A stretch of 55,333 nt of DNA from Synechococcales cyanobacterium GL140_1_metabinner_5_sub (GCA_025359065.1 JANYHM010000070.1:1-55333), one strand, 5' to 3'; numbered from the stretch's first letter, positions 8,777 to 17,428 are shown. The notes: a model not told the origin generated them from the sequence alone. A program made the numbers and translations.

Positions 8777-9145
8777 CTAGGCTGCTGGCACATTGGCTAG
8801 AGCATCATTCACCGAGGTTTGAATTGACAAGAATTTCTCTAGTCTTACCAATTTGACAGTTTGCATTACCCGAGCGTTGGCAATTACTTGCAAAGAACCT
8901 TCTACAGATTGGGTTTTTTTGACCAGTTTAACCAAAGCTCCTAAACCAGAGCTGTCTACGAAATCGATCTTAGAGAGGTCTAAGATAATGTGCGGTGGTC
9001 CATCTTCGATGAACTTGCCGACAACTTTTTGAAAAGTCGGCTCCGAAAAAGCGTCTAACAAACCGGTGAGCCGAAATACTTGACAAGTATCCTTGAGTTC
9101 TCGGGTGCCGCGTAGGCTGACCGTTAATGTGAGTGTTTCAGCGAT
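8777..9145 (-). CDS. STAS-domain anti-sigma factor antagonist, apparent AUC start
   Basis: A SpoIIAA-like STAS protein (partner-switching regulator); the phosphorylatable serine lies in DFVDSSGLGAL near residues 65-66. The first ATG/GTG/TTG in frame is a TTG at 9061, which would remove the first beta strands of the STAS fold. The frame continues upstream through TVSLRGTRELKDT and CQVFRLTGLLDAF, clearly STAS N-terminal sequence, up to a TAG at about 9156. Between that stop and TTG 9061 there is no AUG, GUG or UUG. A perfect AGGAGG lies 5 bases before an ATC at 9145-9143, so I start there (122 residues). A neighbouring ATC at 9148 is too close to the AGGAGG. No kinase partner is adjacent. Confidence 0.8.
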   Translation of the reverse strand: MAETLTLTVSLRGTRELKDTCQVFRLTGLLDAFSEPTFQKVVGKFIEDGPPHIILDLSKIDFVDSSGLGALVKLVKKTQSVEGSLQVIANARVMQTVKLVRLEKFLSIQTSVNDALANVPAA

Positions 9146-9386
9146 GATCGCCTCCTAACATCTGTCTCTTAGCAGTTCGCAATTGAAAATAGAAAATCGA
9201 GCATAGCAAGCTGCTTGGTGTTTGTCAATCTTAATATCAAAAATTCCTTCAGTCATGCAATATGTCTGATAGCTTTGCTTGCGCCATAGGCGATCAGTTA
9301 TTTATTAACAATACATCAGTAATTATTACTACAAAACAGCTAATTTTTTAGCTTGGATTTAGTTGAATTAATGCCGCTATTGCAGT

Positions 9387-9590
9387 CTAACGACCTTGGC
9401 GAGAAGAAAGTTTTTCGCAGTGAGCCTGGGTTTCGTGCAGCAGTACCTGCAACTTATCACCAGTTGTAAGCGTATCTGGCACTAAATTTCTGGCCTGCAA
9501 TGCCATGTGCAACTGCAAATGCGCCACATAGTCACTGATTTCTGCCCCTAGGGAGGGATCACGATGGGGTGGAATGGTACCGATTTCCAT
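9387..9590 (-). CDS. Small conserved-looking hypothetical protein
   Basis: A 67-residue soluble protein (MEIGTIPPHRDPSLGAEISD...), with a predicted helical C-terminal half and no membrane segment. I do not recognise a named family. It stands alone between the STAS gene and panB, on the same strand as both, with about 125 bp to panB. Its composition (few low-complexity runs, plausible start) favours a real gene, but function is unknown. Confidence 0.55.
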   Translation of the reverse strand: MEIGTIPPHRDPSLGAEISDYVAHLQLHMALQARNLVPDTLTTGDKLQVLLHETQAHCEKLSSRQGR

Positions 9591-9715
9591 TAGTCTCTAA
9601 AACCTAATAGCTTTTATAAAGAAAATTTATCACAAGAAGCATTATCACTTCTTCGATCGCAAACAACATTTACATTGATCCCCATTTCACCAAATCCAGC
9701 CAAATCACTGACACA

Positions 9716-10495
9716 TCAATCTACTTCTATATCGGTAACTCGCCTCACATCCTGCTGATATGCCTGAACCGCCGCAGTGATAGCTCCCCTCAAATCAACA
9801 TAAGCCTTAGCAAAAGGCGGCAATTGATCGCTCAAACCTAACAGATCTGCCGTTACCAACACCTGACCATCACAATGCACCCCTGCCCCAATGCCGATCG
9901 TTGGTATCACTAATTTCTCACTAATCTCTTGAGCCAAATCGGCAGGAATATGTTCTAAGACGATCGAAAACGCCCCGGCCTGCTCTAAAGCCAATGCCTC
10001 AGCTAAGATGCGCTGTCGATCAACCTCTGTTTTGCCCTGTTGCCGAAACCCCAACTGCTTTACCGATTGGGGAGTTAAGCCCACATGCCCCATCACCGGA
10101 ATCCCAATTTCCACCAGCCGTACCACGGTTTCGATCAGGTGAGGATGCCCGCCTTCTAGCTTCACCGCCCCGGCACCGGTTTCTTTTAATACTCTTCCGG
10201 CTGAGGCGATCGCTGTACTCACATCCTGCTGATAGGTTAAAAAGGGCAAATCTACAACGACCAAAGCCTTCTCGACCCCGCGCATTACTGCTTGAGCATG
10301 GTGAATCATGGCATCCAAGGTCAAAGGCAGAGTGCTGCTGTGCCCCAGTGCCACCATCGCCAAAGAATCGCCGACCAAAATTATATCTACCCCAGCTCGA
10401 TCGAGGATGCGGGCGATCGGGTAATCCCAGGCTGTAAGCACCACAATCTTTCTATTTTGCTGCTTGTATTGAACCAGTTGACGAATTGTTAGCAT
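9716..10495 (-). CDS. panB: 3-methyl-2-oxobutanoate hydroxymethyltransferase
   Basis: First committed step of pantothenate synthesis: transfers a hydroxymethyl group from 5,10-methylene-THF to alpha-ketoisovalerate, giving ketopantoate. The 259-residue product from ATG 10495 ([11 protein letters not shown]) has the usual length; metal-binding VGDSLAM (Asp43), [22 protein letters not shown] and TIGIGAG motifs are all present. The open frame runs a further 150 bases upstream into the divergent alr gene, but that extension has no family similarity. panD, a later gene for the beta-alanine branch, is at 18.2 kb. Confidence 0.95.
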   Translation of the reverse strand: MLTIRQLVQYKQQNRKIVVLTAWDYPIARILDRAGVDIILVGDSLAMVALGHSSTLPLTLDAMIHHAQAVMRGVEKALVVVDLPFLTYQQDVSTAIASAGRVLKETGAGAVKLEGGHPHLIETVVRLVEIGIPVMGHVGLTPQSVKQLGFRQQGKTEVDRQRILAEALALEQAGAFSIVLEHIPADLAQEISEKLVIPTIGIGAGVHCDGQVLVTADLLGLSDQLPPFAKAYVDLRGAITAAVQAYQQDVRRVTDIEVD

Positions 10496-10545
10496 GGCGA
10501 TCGAAGTTGGGATAGCATGACGAGGGAAACAAGGCAGTAGCAACA

Positions 10546-11685
10546 ATGATCTTAACGGACGCATGGCCGCAACAGCGCGCCTGGGTAGAAATCGATCGAA
10601 GTAAACTAGCTCACAATGTGGGTCGGCTTCGCAGTTTACTGGCACCCGAAACCGCCTTGATGGCGGTAGTTAAAGCCGATGCCTATGGTCACGGCTCGAT
10701 CGAAGTAGCCAAGACTGTTTTAGCAGCCGGAGCCACCTGGTTAGCGGTGGCCACTGTTCCAGAAGGAATTGAACTGCGCGAGGCTGGGATTACGGCACCC
10801 ATTTTATTACTGGGCGCAGCGAACAGTTCGGAGCAAATTGAGTGGATCGAAAAGTGGGGCTTGCAGCCTTCGATCGTTAGTCTAGAACAGGCTCAGTACT
10901 TTCAAGAACATTTAACAAAGCCGATCGATGTCCACTTAAAAGTTGATACGGGCATGTCTCGCCTGGGTATTCCTTGGCAGAAAGCAGCAGATTGCTGCCA
11001 AATAATTCGTCAGCTCTACAATCTGCAAATTACTGGCATTTATTCCCACTTGGCTACTCCCGATGAGCCAGACCCAACGATCTTAGAGTTGCAAGAGCAG
11101 CGTTTTGCGACGGTTGTTGCCGAAATTAAACCCTTATTTCTAAAGCTGCCTTTGCTGCACATCGCTAATTCGGCTGGTCTAATGGTTGGCCAGCATTTGC
11201 ATCACGACCTGGTGCGGCCAGGGTTGGCTTTGTATGGTTTATGTCCTGCTCCTCATTTAGGCCATCAGCTCGGTCTTCAGCCGGTAATGAGTGTCAAAGC
11301 TCGTGTCACCCAAGTCAAAACCATTAGCGCTGGGACTGGAGTGAGCTATGGTCATCGCTTTATCGCTCAACGAGACACCACAATCGCTGTCTTGGGTATT
11401 GGCTATGCTGACGGTGTGCCCCGTCGTTTATCTGGACAGCTTGAATTACTGCTGCACGGTCAGCGAGTGCGGCAAATTGGCAACATCACCATGGATCAAA
11501 TCATGTTAGATATCACTGACCTATCTACTGATTCAACCAGAATAAAAGTTAATGATGTGGCTACGCTTTTGGGTGAAGCCGATGGACAAAAGATTACTGC
11601 CGATGATTGGGCTAATTTGTTGGGCACTATTTCTTGGGAAATTCTCTGTGGGTTTAAACATCGACTACCTAGAGTTATGGTTTAA
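10546..11685 (+). CDS. alr: Alanine racemase
   Basis: PLP-dependent interconversion of L- and D-alanine for peptidoglycan. Residues 39-50 hold the PLP-lysine motif [11 protein letters not shown] (Lys43), followed by the TIM-barrel blocks [12 protein letters not shown] and [11 protein letters not shown], and the C-terminal domain with GVSYGHRF (second catalytic tyrosine) and [17 protein letters not shown]. Length of 379 residues is typical. It is transcribed divergently from panB across 50 bp, so the two promoters probably overlap. Confidence 0.95.
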   Translation: MILTDAWPQQRAWVEIDRSKLAHNVGRLRSLLAPETALMAVVKADAYGHGSIEVAKTVLAAGATWLAVATVPEGIELREAGITAPILLLGAANSSEQIEWIEKWGLQPSIVSLEQAQYFQEHLTKPIDVHLKVDTGMSRLGIPWQKAADCCQIIRQLYNLQITGIYSHLATPDEPDPTILELQEQRFATVVAEIKPLFLKLPLLHIANSAGLMVGQHLHHDLVRPGLALYGLCPAPHLGHQLGLQPVMSVKARVTQVKTISAGTGVSYGHRFIAQRDTTIAVLGIGYADGVPRRLSGQLELLLHGQRVRQIGNITMDQIMLDITDLSTDSTRIKVNDVATLLGEADGQKITADDWANLLGTISWEILCGFKHRLPRVMV

Positions 11686-11758
11686 TAGACTACTTTTTGC
11701 TAGCTAATTTCCTAATAGCCAGATAAAATCAAATTCTGATTGCAACGCAAGGTATGTG

Positions 11759-12955
11759 ATGAAAGAACTTTCAGATATCTCTGGTGTTTTAGAGAGTAAG
11801 GAAGAATCTAAGCCCGGTATTTACCGTAGCCGTCTGTTTGGATTTATCCATCGTCAAGCCTATCGCTTGCGCGAAGGAGTCGGTTTAGGGATTCGCCAAG
11901 TTAAGGTGTCAGTACAATGGACTGGCCAAATTTTGTTGTCGCCCCTGCGTTGGTTCGATCGGTTTAAGCAAAATCCTAGCCGCCAAATAGCTGCCAAAGA
12001 AAAAATCCAAGAATTGCCCACCCTCACTAAGCCGCGCATTGAAGTAGAAATAATTTTGGCAGAAGTGGCCGCAGCGGGCTATGGCGAGCTGCAAATGCCC
12101 GTGCGGGAAGATTGGTCGGTGGTGGATGCCGATGATTGGGACACAGCTTTATTGGGTGAAAGTCAGTTGGCTCTGCGGGGCGAAGCGGCACTACCTCAAC
12201 GCACTAAGCCGGTAATTCGGGGCTTGGCTTCGCTGGTGGCCGATCGATCGATTGTATTAGTTGATCGATACAATCAAATTTTAGATGTGCTTTCCCCTAG
12301 CCAGCAGTTGCATCTTCAGCGCCAAATTGATCCGGTGTTGGCGCAACAGTGGGCGATCGATCAATCAAACCAACCGGAAATATCTGCCGAAGATTTTGGC
12401 TTATTGAACCCTACTCCTGGCCAACGATCTTTGCCACCGGCTCCACCTACCCCATGGCAAAAAGTGGGTAATTGGCTCCATTTCTATCGTGAGTATCTCT
12501 GGATCGATAGTCCGGTGAAGGAACCTGTGGGTCAACTGACGATTGCTCCACCCAATGCTTTGATATTGCCGACTAGGGAGTTTGTGCTGCCTGAATCTGG
12601 CAGTCTGGTGCGCGGCGCTAGTGGCGATTTAGCGGCAGTTGATTCATCGATCACCGGAAGTGTCGCCAAATGGAAGTTTGGGCGGAGGGCTGCTTTGAGT
12701 GAGGCAGCTAAACAGGCGCTGCATGATCGATCGCAGGAGTGGGAGATCGAAGGTTCTAACAGTATTGCGCGTCATCAAGTTAATAATCAAAGCAAAGCTG
12801 TGTTTACCCCAGAATGGATCGAGACTCCTACTTCAGATTTGGGCTATCATCGATCAATCTTTGTCCAGCTAATGGAATGGCTCGATAAATTGACGTTAGC
12901 TTTAGAAAATTGGCTGATTCAAATTTTTCAGAAACTATTTCCTAAGAATAATTAG
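11759..12955 (+). CDS. Conserved-looking cyanobacterial hypothetical protein
   Basis: A protein of about 398 residues that I do not recognise. It lacks a signal peptide and clear membrane spans. Residues 20-60 are basic and amphipathic (RLFGFIHRQAYRLREG, VKVSVQWTGQILLSPLRWFDRFKQ), suggesting membrane-surface attachment; another amphipathic helix ends the protein (LENWLIQIFQKLFPKN). The middle (about 85-190) contains a mixed alpha/beta block, and the second half is Pro/Ser-rich and probably flexible. The frame also offers a GTG at 11756. It sits between alr and lpxA, 58 bp upstream of lpxA, and might be co-transcribed with lpxA. Confidence 0.65.
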   Translation: MKELSDISGVLESKEESKPGIYRSRLFGFIHRQAYRLREGVGLGIRQVKVSVQWTGQILLSPLRWFDRFKQNPSRQIAAKEKIQELPTLTKPRIEVEIILAEVAAAGYGELQMPVREDWSVVDADDWDTALLGESQLALRGEAALPQRTKPVIRGLASLVADRSIVLVDRYNQILDVLSPSQQLHLQRQIDPVLAQQWAIDQSNQPEISAEDFGLLNPTPGQRSLPPAPPTPWQKVGNWLHFYREYLWIDSPVKEPVGQLTIAPPNALILPTREFVLPESGSLVRGASGDLAAVDSSITGSVAKWKFGRRAALSEAAKQALHDRSQEWEIEGSNSIARHQVNNQSKAVFTPEWIETPTSDLGYHRSIFVQLMEWLDKLTLALENWLIQIFQKLFPKNN

Positions 12956-13013
12956 TCGGTTGTCCCTAGCTTAGTTAGTGAACTAGAAAAAGCAGTTCCT
13001 TCTTTAAATTCTC

Positions 13014-13814
13014 ATGAAAATTCATTCTTCGGCAGTTATTGATCCCGGCGCTAAAATTGGCCAGAACGTAGAGATCGGTCCTTTCTGCTATGTTTCTAAC
13101 GACGTAGAAATTGGCGATGACTGTAAGCTGGTGAGCCATGTTACTATTTTGCCACACACCACGATCGGGCGCGGCTGTCATCTTCACAGCAACGCAGTTC
13201 TTGGTGGTTTGCCTCAAGATATTGCCTTCAAAGACGAAGTTAGCTATGTAGTTGTGGGTCAAGATTGCCAAATTCGAGAAGGTGTCACCATCCATCGGGG
13301 CACCAAGGCTGGAACTAAAACTACGGTAGGAAACGGCTGCTTACTGATGGTCAATAGTCACCTTGCCCACAATGTGCAGGTCGGCAACCAAGTAATTATC
13401 GCTAACGGTGCCCTGGTAGCGGGCTATGCCCAGGTCGGCAATCAAGCCTTTATCAGCGGCAACTGCCTAGTGCATCAATTTGCCCGGATTGGGAGAAATG
13501 TGATGATGGCCGGTGGTTCGGCGACTTTTCGGGACATTCCACCATTTTGTATGACTCGTCATCAGTCGGGAAATAGCGTGATGGGTTTGAATTCGATCGG
13601 CCTGCGCAGAGCCGGTTTGAATACTGCTGATCGGATGGAACTAAAGCGGGCTTTTAAGGTAATCTACAAATCTAATTTACTGATTGCCGAGGCGATCGCT
13701 CAGCTAGAAGCCGACTTTGATAATCCTCTAGTAACCGAAATGCTCGATTTCATTAAGGCTTCCGAACGGGGGATTTGTCGGTATATTTATGGCAATAGTG
13801 AAGACAAAGACTAG
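13014..13814 (+). CDS. lpxA: Acyl-[ACP]-UDP-N-acetylglucosamine O-acyltransferase
   Basis: First enzyme of lipid A synthesis: 3-O-acylation of UDP-GlcNAc. The protein is a left-handed parallel beta-helix built from hexapeptide repeats (I-x-x-G-x-x) over residues 1-190, followed by a helical C-terminal domain. Catalytic His119 lies in [16 protein letters not shown] and the IHRGT loop are LpxA-specific and separate it from LpxD. Length 266 is typical. lpxD lies 20 kb away, so the lipid A genes are not clustered, and no fabZ or lpxB is adjacent. Confidence 0.95.
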   Translation: MKIHSSAVIDPGAKIGQNVEIGPFCYVSNDVEIGDDCKLVSHVTILPHTTIGRGCHLHSNAVLGGLPQDIAFKDEVSYVVVGQDCQIREGVTIHRGTKAGTKTTVGNGCLLMVNSHLAHNVQVGNQVIIANGALVAGYAQVGNQAFISGNCLVHQFARIGRNVMMAGGSATFRDIPPFCMTRHQSGNSVMGLNSIGLRRAGLNTADRMELKRAFKVIYKSNLLIAEAIAQLEADFDNPLVTEMLDFIKASERGICRYIYGNSEDKD

Positions 13815-13867
13815 ACCTCATTGGTTTAGCGCAGTACAATAAGCCCAAACATAAGCGGGTGATATTT

Positions 13868-14251
13868 ATGACTGATTCTCTGGCCAATGCAAAATGCGTG
13901 CCTTGCCATGGCGGCGAACCAGCCGCAACCGAGGCCGAAATCACTGAACTGATGCGCCAAATCCCTAACTGGTGCAAGTTTGAAGTCAATGGAGCCGATC
14001 GAGTAGAGCGGGTATACTTATTCGACAATTTTCAGGCCGCTTTAGATTTTACTAATGCGGTGGGCGCAGCAGCAGAAAAAGAAGAGCATCACCCGGCTTT
14101 GTTAACCGAATGGGGCAAAGTGACGGTAACTTGGTGGACTCATGCCATCAATGGCCTGCATCGTAATGACCTGGTTATGGCTGCGAAGACTGATGAAATA
14201 GCCGATCGATCTGGTGCTAAACCAATTTCAGTCAGCATGGCGCATCCCTAA
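13868..14251 (+). CDS. Pterin-4a-carbinolamine dehydratase
   Basis: Dehydrates 4a-hydroxytetrahydropterin; family members also serve as pterin recycling enzymes or transcription cofactors. The core (residues 35-110) shows the PCD signature: [38 protein letters not shown], with the catalytic His-His-Pro segment and the closing 'T-H-x-x-x-G-L'. ATG 13868 is preferred over GTG 13859. A short extension containing CVPCHGG precedes the core. No phenylalanine hydroxylase is nearby, as is common in cyanobacteria. A strong hairpin follows. Confidence 0.9.
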   Translation: MTDSLANAKCVPCHGGEPAATEAEITELMRQIPNWCKFEVNGADRVERVYLFDNFQAALDFTNAVGAAAEKEEHHPALLTEWGKVTVTWWTHAINGLHRNDLVMAAKTDEIADRSGAKPISVSMAHP

Positions 14252-14309
14252 AATTCGTAAATGCTGCAAATTCTCACTAGCAAGGCTGGTGGAATTTGTA
14301 CTGCATACA

Positions 14310-14347
14310 AGAAGTCCGACAGAATCTATTGATTCTGCCGGACTTCT
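14310..14347. terminator. Bidirectional hairpin between pterin dehydratase gene and tRNA-fMet
   Basis: Sixteen-base arms at 14311-14326 and 14331-14346 pair with a single mismatch around the loop TATT, followed on the plus strand by TATTTT. It lies past the dehydratase gene and just beyond the 3' end of the minus-strand tRNA, so it can end both transcripts. Confidence 0.75.
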
Positions 14348-14355
14348 ATTTTAAA

Positions 14356-14432
<77 letters not shown>

Positions 14433-14565
14433 TTGTTTTTCAGCGCTTACTAAGCATAGCGTGATTATCTGTAGATGGCAAGCTTTTGCTAAAACAAAAG
14501 TTTTTACCGATCGTTATTTGGGGCGATGCTGTGCCAAAATTGCCATGCTGGTATTGGATAGTAAG

Positions 14566-15546
14566 ATGTTTTCGATCGCTCAGATTTTAGGGGATTCACC
14601 AGCACTAATTCTCGTTACGGCGCTGTTATTGGACTACGTTGTCGGAGATCCTTGGGGCTGGCTGCATCCAGTTCAAGTAATGGGTTGGTATATTACGGCC
14701 TGGAGTAAATTCACTTGGAAACATTTTACAACCCCTGTACCCAGCAAGATTTCTGGTATTGGGCTGTGTGGAACGCTGATTTTGGGGTGTGGTATTGGAA
14801 GCTGGGCTTTTTTTCATTACCTGCAAATATGGCAGCCGATAGTTTCCAAAGTTCTTGAAGTCATTTTGTTGGCCAGTTGCTTAGCTGGTAAAAGCCTGCG
14901 TCAAGCCAGTGTGGATGTGTTGGGGGCTAATGATCTCTCTGAAGCTCGTCAGCGGCTTAGCAAGTATGTGGGACGAGACACCGCTAAACTTAGTGTCCCC
15001 GAAATTTACCGGGCTATCTTAGAGACTGTGGCAGAAAATTCGGTGGATGGCGTTACGGCTCCTTGGTTCTATGCACTACTTGGAGCTAGCATTCCGGGCG
15101 TTGGCGCAGTGCCCTTGGCTATGGCCTACAAAGCTGCTAGCACTTTAGATTCGATGGTGGGATATCTACGAGAACCCTATAAAAATTTGGGCTGGGCGAG
15201 TGCCAAGTTTGAAGATATCCTGACTTGGCTGCCTTGTCGTCTCACTGTTTTGACGCTGGCTTTATTTTCAGGGAAGCCCGTTACTATTGTACAAATCTGC
15301 CAGCGTGATGCTGTCCAAGATCCCAGCCCTAATTCTGGTTGGAGTGAATGTGTTTATGCGGCAATTTTAGGAGTGCAGCTTGGGGGCGATAACTATTATC
15401 AGGGTGAGCTGCGATCGAAGCCATTACTGGGAGATCCAGGAAAAGAAATTGAAGCGGAGATGATCGATCGGGCGTTAAATCTTACCCAGCAAGTAGTCTG
15501 GATGTGGCTGTTACCCGTTTTAGCTTGGATAGTGTTTAAACTGTGA
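14566..15546 (+). CDS. cobD: Adenosylcobinamide-phosphate synthase
   Basis: Membrane enzyme of cobalamin synthesis that attaches (R)-1-aminopropan-2-ol phosphate to adenosylcobyric acid (CobD in aerobic nomenclature, CbiB in anaerobic). Family motifs: LLLDYVVGDP...LHPVQVMGW at the start, VGRDTAKL, ETVAENSVDGVTAPWFYALLG, AYKAASTLDSMVGY, and LGGDNYY near the end; several hydrophobic segments. The frame opens at a GTG at 14461, but the first 35 residues lack family similarity; ATG 14566 (MFSIAQ) gives 326 residues, the usual size. ATG 14545 is another option. No other cobalamin gene is adjacent. Confidence 0.93.
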   Translation: MFSIAQILGDSPALILVTALLLDYVVGDPWGWLHPVQVMGWYITAWSKFTWKHFTTPVPSKISGIGLCGTLILGCGIGSWAFFHYLQIWQPIVSKVLEVILLASCLAGKSLRQASVDVLGANDLSEARQRLSKYVGRDTAKLSVPEIYRAILETVAENSVDGVTAPWFYALLGASIPGVGAVPLAMAYKAASTLDSMVGYLREPYKNLGWASAKFEDILTWLPCRLTVLTLALFSGKPVTIVQICQRDAVQDPSPNSGWSECVYAAILGVQLGGDNYYQGELRSKPLLGDPGKEIEAEMIDRALNLTQQVVWMWLLPVLAWIVFKL

Positions 15547-15598
15547 TAAACGACAATATCCAAATCGAAATCTATCGCAATGGTCTTTGGAGATTTTT

Positions 15599-15799
15599 AT
15601 GATGAACCCTGACTTTAATACAATGACAAAAGATGAGCTAAGAGCATATGTCGTTTCTCACCCTGATGAGCAAGCTGCATTTCATGAATTTGTCGATCGA
15701 TTCACTGAAGAAGCATCTCCAGAGACCTTCAATCTTCCTAATTCAAGTGCCGAGCTTCAGGAGGTAGAATTTTTAATTCAACAAAAGCTAGCACTTTAA
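15599..15799 (+). CDS. Small DUF6887-like protein
   Basis: A 66-residue acidic protein (MMNPDFNTMTKDELRAYVVS...) with a GGAG ribosome binding site six bases before ATG 15599; the frame also offers a TTG at 15587. The 'M-T/S-x-x-E-L-R-A-Y-V-x-x-H-x-x-x-x-x-A-F' opening is what I remember of the small cyanobacterial family named DUF6887, typically found near a DUF6888 protein and resembling toxin-antitoxin components. The family name is from memory. A second relative is encoded at 16277. Function unknown; an antitoxin-like role is inference only. Confidence 0.65.
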   Translation: MMNPDFNTMTKDELRAYVVSHPDEQAAFHEFVDRFTEEASPETFNLPNSSAELQEVEFLIQQKLAL

Positions 15800-15839
15800 A
15801 TTAGTAGCTTCTGTTCATTTGAGGTTAAGGAAACCATTG

Positions 15840-16070
15840 ATGAAAAACACTACTATTTCTATTCCTGTTGACGGCTCTACTGCTTTTGCCTATAGCCAAG
15901 CATCAGTAGAACAACAACAGAAGATCCAGTTACTCTTATCTTTACATCTCCGCGAACTATTCGCGCCGTCTGATGCTTCATTATTACAAATAATGGACGA
16001 TATTGATGTAAAGGCAGAATCAAGGGGGCTAACACCTCAAATTTTGGAGACTTTGCTTAGTGACGAGTAG
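15840..16070 (+). CDS. Putative small antitoxin
   Basis: A 76-residue protein (MKNTTISIPVDGSTAFAYSQ...). The pattern of a short beta-strand with 'I-S-I-P-V-D', then 'A-x-x-x-Q-Q-Q-K-I-Q-L-L-L-S-L-x-L-R-E-L', ending 'A-E-S-R-G-L-T-P-Q-I-L-E-x-L-L-S-D-E', is common to small cyanobacterial proteins encoded just upstream of PIN-domain (VapC-type) toxins. AAGGAA precedes ATG 15840; a TTG at 15819 extends the frame. No PIN gene follows here, so either the toxin has been lost or the protein works alone. Confidence 0.65.
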   Translation: MKNTTISIPVDGSTAFAYSQASVEQQQKIQLLLSLHLRELFAPSDASLLQIMDDIDVKAESRGLTPQILETLLSDE

Positions 16071-16116
16071 TGAAATTTTTATCTTGGATAAGTAGCAACG
16101 CTCAATTAAATGTAAG

Positions 16117-16290
16117 ATGGATCAGCCTGAAACTCTTGCCCAGACTAAATTCATCTTAAGTTTAATTAGGCACCCCTACTTACTAATGTGATTGTCAGTG
16201 CAGCATAACATCTACGTGTTAGCTGGCTACGATGAAGAAATTGAATTTCAAATTTTACCAAATGGGGAATTTACAGATGAGCCAAATTAA
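16117..16290 (+). pseudogene. Possible broken DUF6888-like gene
   Basis: One reading frame encodes MDQPETLAQTKFILSLI and a few more residues to a TGA at 16189, then, in the same frame, QHNIYVLAGYDEEIEFQIL and 'PNGEF' to TAA at 16288. The second part matches what I recall of the C-terminus of DUF6888 proteins ('x-I-Y-I-L-A-G-x-x-E-E-I-E-x-x-I-x-x-N-G-E-W'), and the first part resembles their start, but the middle is missing. It overlaps the start of the next DUF6887-like gene, the normal partner. Translation from GTG 16198 as a 30-residue peptide is the alternative. Confidence 0.35.
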
Positions 16291-16504
16291 TTATGATGCA
16301 ATGTCTGATGCTGAATTAAAGCAATATTTTCTCAAACATCGCGGTGATCGATCGGCTTTGCAAGCGCATTTAGACAGAATCAATCAGCTTCCGCCTAGAG
16401 TTATTGCCAGTCCTGACGACCCTGATTTTGATGAGAAAGTTCGATCGGCAATCCGCCAAAAAATAGAAGTAGCAAGCAATAATGCTCATCAACAAAACAA
16501 CTAA
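16277..16504 (+). CDS. Small DUF6887-like protein, second copy
   Basis: A 75-residue protein (MSQINYDAMSDAELKQYFLK...) related in its first 30 residues to the product of 15599 ('M-S/T-x-x-E-L-x-x-Y-x-x-x-H'). GGGGAA lies eight bases ahead of ATG 16277; the frame extends to ATG 16232 but that part coincides with the preceding DUF6888-like fragment. The C-terminal half (DDPDFDEKVRSAIRQKIE) is a predicted charged helix. Overlap with the fragment's end suggests the two were once a translationally coupled pair. Function unknown. Confidence 0.6.
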   Translation: MSQINYDAMSDAELKQYFLKHRGDRSALQAHLDRINQLPPRVIASPDDPDFDEKVRSAIRQKIEVASNNAHQQNN

Positions 16505-16710
16505 TGTAGTGAAAGGCTAATGATTTCTGACTTTAAGGCAACGACACTGTACCCATGATTATAGCCGTCGGATGCTCCATCATCTAGGCTTGATCGAAAA
16601 GACCACGCATGATGAATGCAGTTAAATGAATTGGGAGATATCGCCAAAGCCTGAACTTCGTCTAACGTCGATCGCGAATATTTTGCTGTCACCTAAATGC
16701 AGGAATGGTA

Positions 16711-16731
16711 AGATTGAATTGGATTCAATCT
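16711..16731. promoter_or_regulatory. Perfect inverted repeat ahead of orphan antitoxin
   Basis: AGATTGAAT and ATTCAATCT form a 9-bp perfect inverted repeat around TGG, 15 bp upstream of ATG 16746. Antitoxins commonly repress their own promoter through such palindromes, so this is a plausible operator. Confidence 0.45.
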
Positions 16732-16745
16732 GCCCCCGTCACATC

Positions 16746-16943
16746 ATGAGTACAATCGAATCAATCGTTCAGGAACTAGAAAAAATCCCTGAACCAATGC
16801 AACTGAGCATCCTAGAGCTTATTCGTTCCCTTAAAGAATCGACAAACACTGACGATCGACATCTATCGAAATCATCTCCACGAATTTTGGGGCTAAATCA
16901 CGGCGCGATGAAAATGAGTGATGATTTTGACGCACCAAGTTAA
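16746..16943 (+). CDS. Orphan antitoxin-like protein (DUF2281-like)
   Basis: A 65-residue protein from ATG 16746 (MSTIESIVQELEKIPEPMQL...). The helical N-terminus 'L-x-x-I-P-x-x-x-Q-x-x-I-L-x-L-I-x-x-L' and the C-terminal 'I-L-G-L-N-H-G-A-M-K-M-S-D-D-F-D-A-P' match DUF2281-type antitoxins, which normally continue 'L-P-D-x-F-W'. Here a stop follows at once, so the tail is shortened by several residues. No toxin gene follows: the next gene is an Rpn remnant on the opposite strand, overlapping this gene's stop by 4 bp. A palindrome sits 15 bp upstream. Translation from ATG 16626 is unlikely. Confidence 0.6.
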   Translation: MSTIESIVQELEKIPEPMQLSILELIRSLKESTNTDDRHLSKSSPRILGLNHGAMKMSDDFDAPS

Positions 16944-17428
16944 GCTGCTAACCACCGCTCTAAATCCCCCACATTAGTAAAATCCAGTAAATCCTCTGCC
17001 AAGACTTCTACTCGATCTATACTCAATCCATTCACCCTTGCTAAAAGTTCGGGAGATAAATTGCCGAGTTTCCGAGTCAGTTGCCTGATTACTAAAGAGC
17101 GTTCTCCCAGTAATATTCCTTCTTCCTTCCAACTAGTAGTAAATTCCATTACATTCTCCCGTTCTGTAGGTAATTTAATTTTATCAACTTCAACCTGAAA
17201 TTGCTGCTCCTCGATCAGATTCAACCGCAAATAATTATCAATGAATCCCGATATCAGGAAGGTTCTCGCCTTATCTAACTTGAGATTGGCAATCATCCGC
17301 AAACACTCAACCTTCATCCGTGGCCGATCTGCTGGCTCAATCTCCATCTTTGCCATTAACGCCGCTGCAACTGGATTAGGTTGAGACAAGAAATCTTTCC
17401 AATTCAGGCGATTAAACAGATGTTGCAG
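16940..17428 (-). pseudogene. 5'-truncated Rpn-family nuclease / DUF4351 gene
   Basis: The sequence encodes the C-terminal half of a recombination-promoting nuclease (Rpn, PD-(D/E)XK 'putative transposase') protein. The frame can be followed from a TGA at 17431 through HLFNRLNWKDF, then LSQPNPVAAALMAKM, the helical ADRPRMKVECLRMIANL block, SGFIDNYLRLN and the DUF4351 tail (RQLTRKLGNLSPELLARVNG ... DFTNVGDLERWLAA). The N-terminal nuclease domain with its catalytic residues is absent and no matching sequence lies upstream. A 149-residue product could start at TTG 17389, but it would lack the nuclease. Confidence 0.75.

Noticed and set aside
10496-10645. 50-residue N-terminal extension of PanB
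   Set aside because: No PanB similarity; it would run antisense into the alr start. ATG 10495 fits the family.
14566-15546. Cobalamin riboswitch ahead of cobD
   Set aside because: The upstream region is the tRNA gene and a short gap; no B12-box seen.
16501-16692. Minus-strand ORF of 63 residues
   Set aside because: No recognisable family, no good ribosome binding site, and it lies in the debris region; could not be supported.
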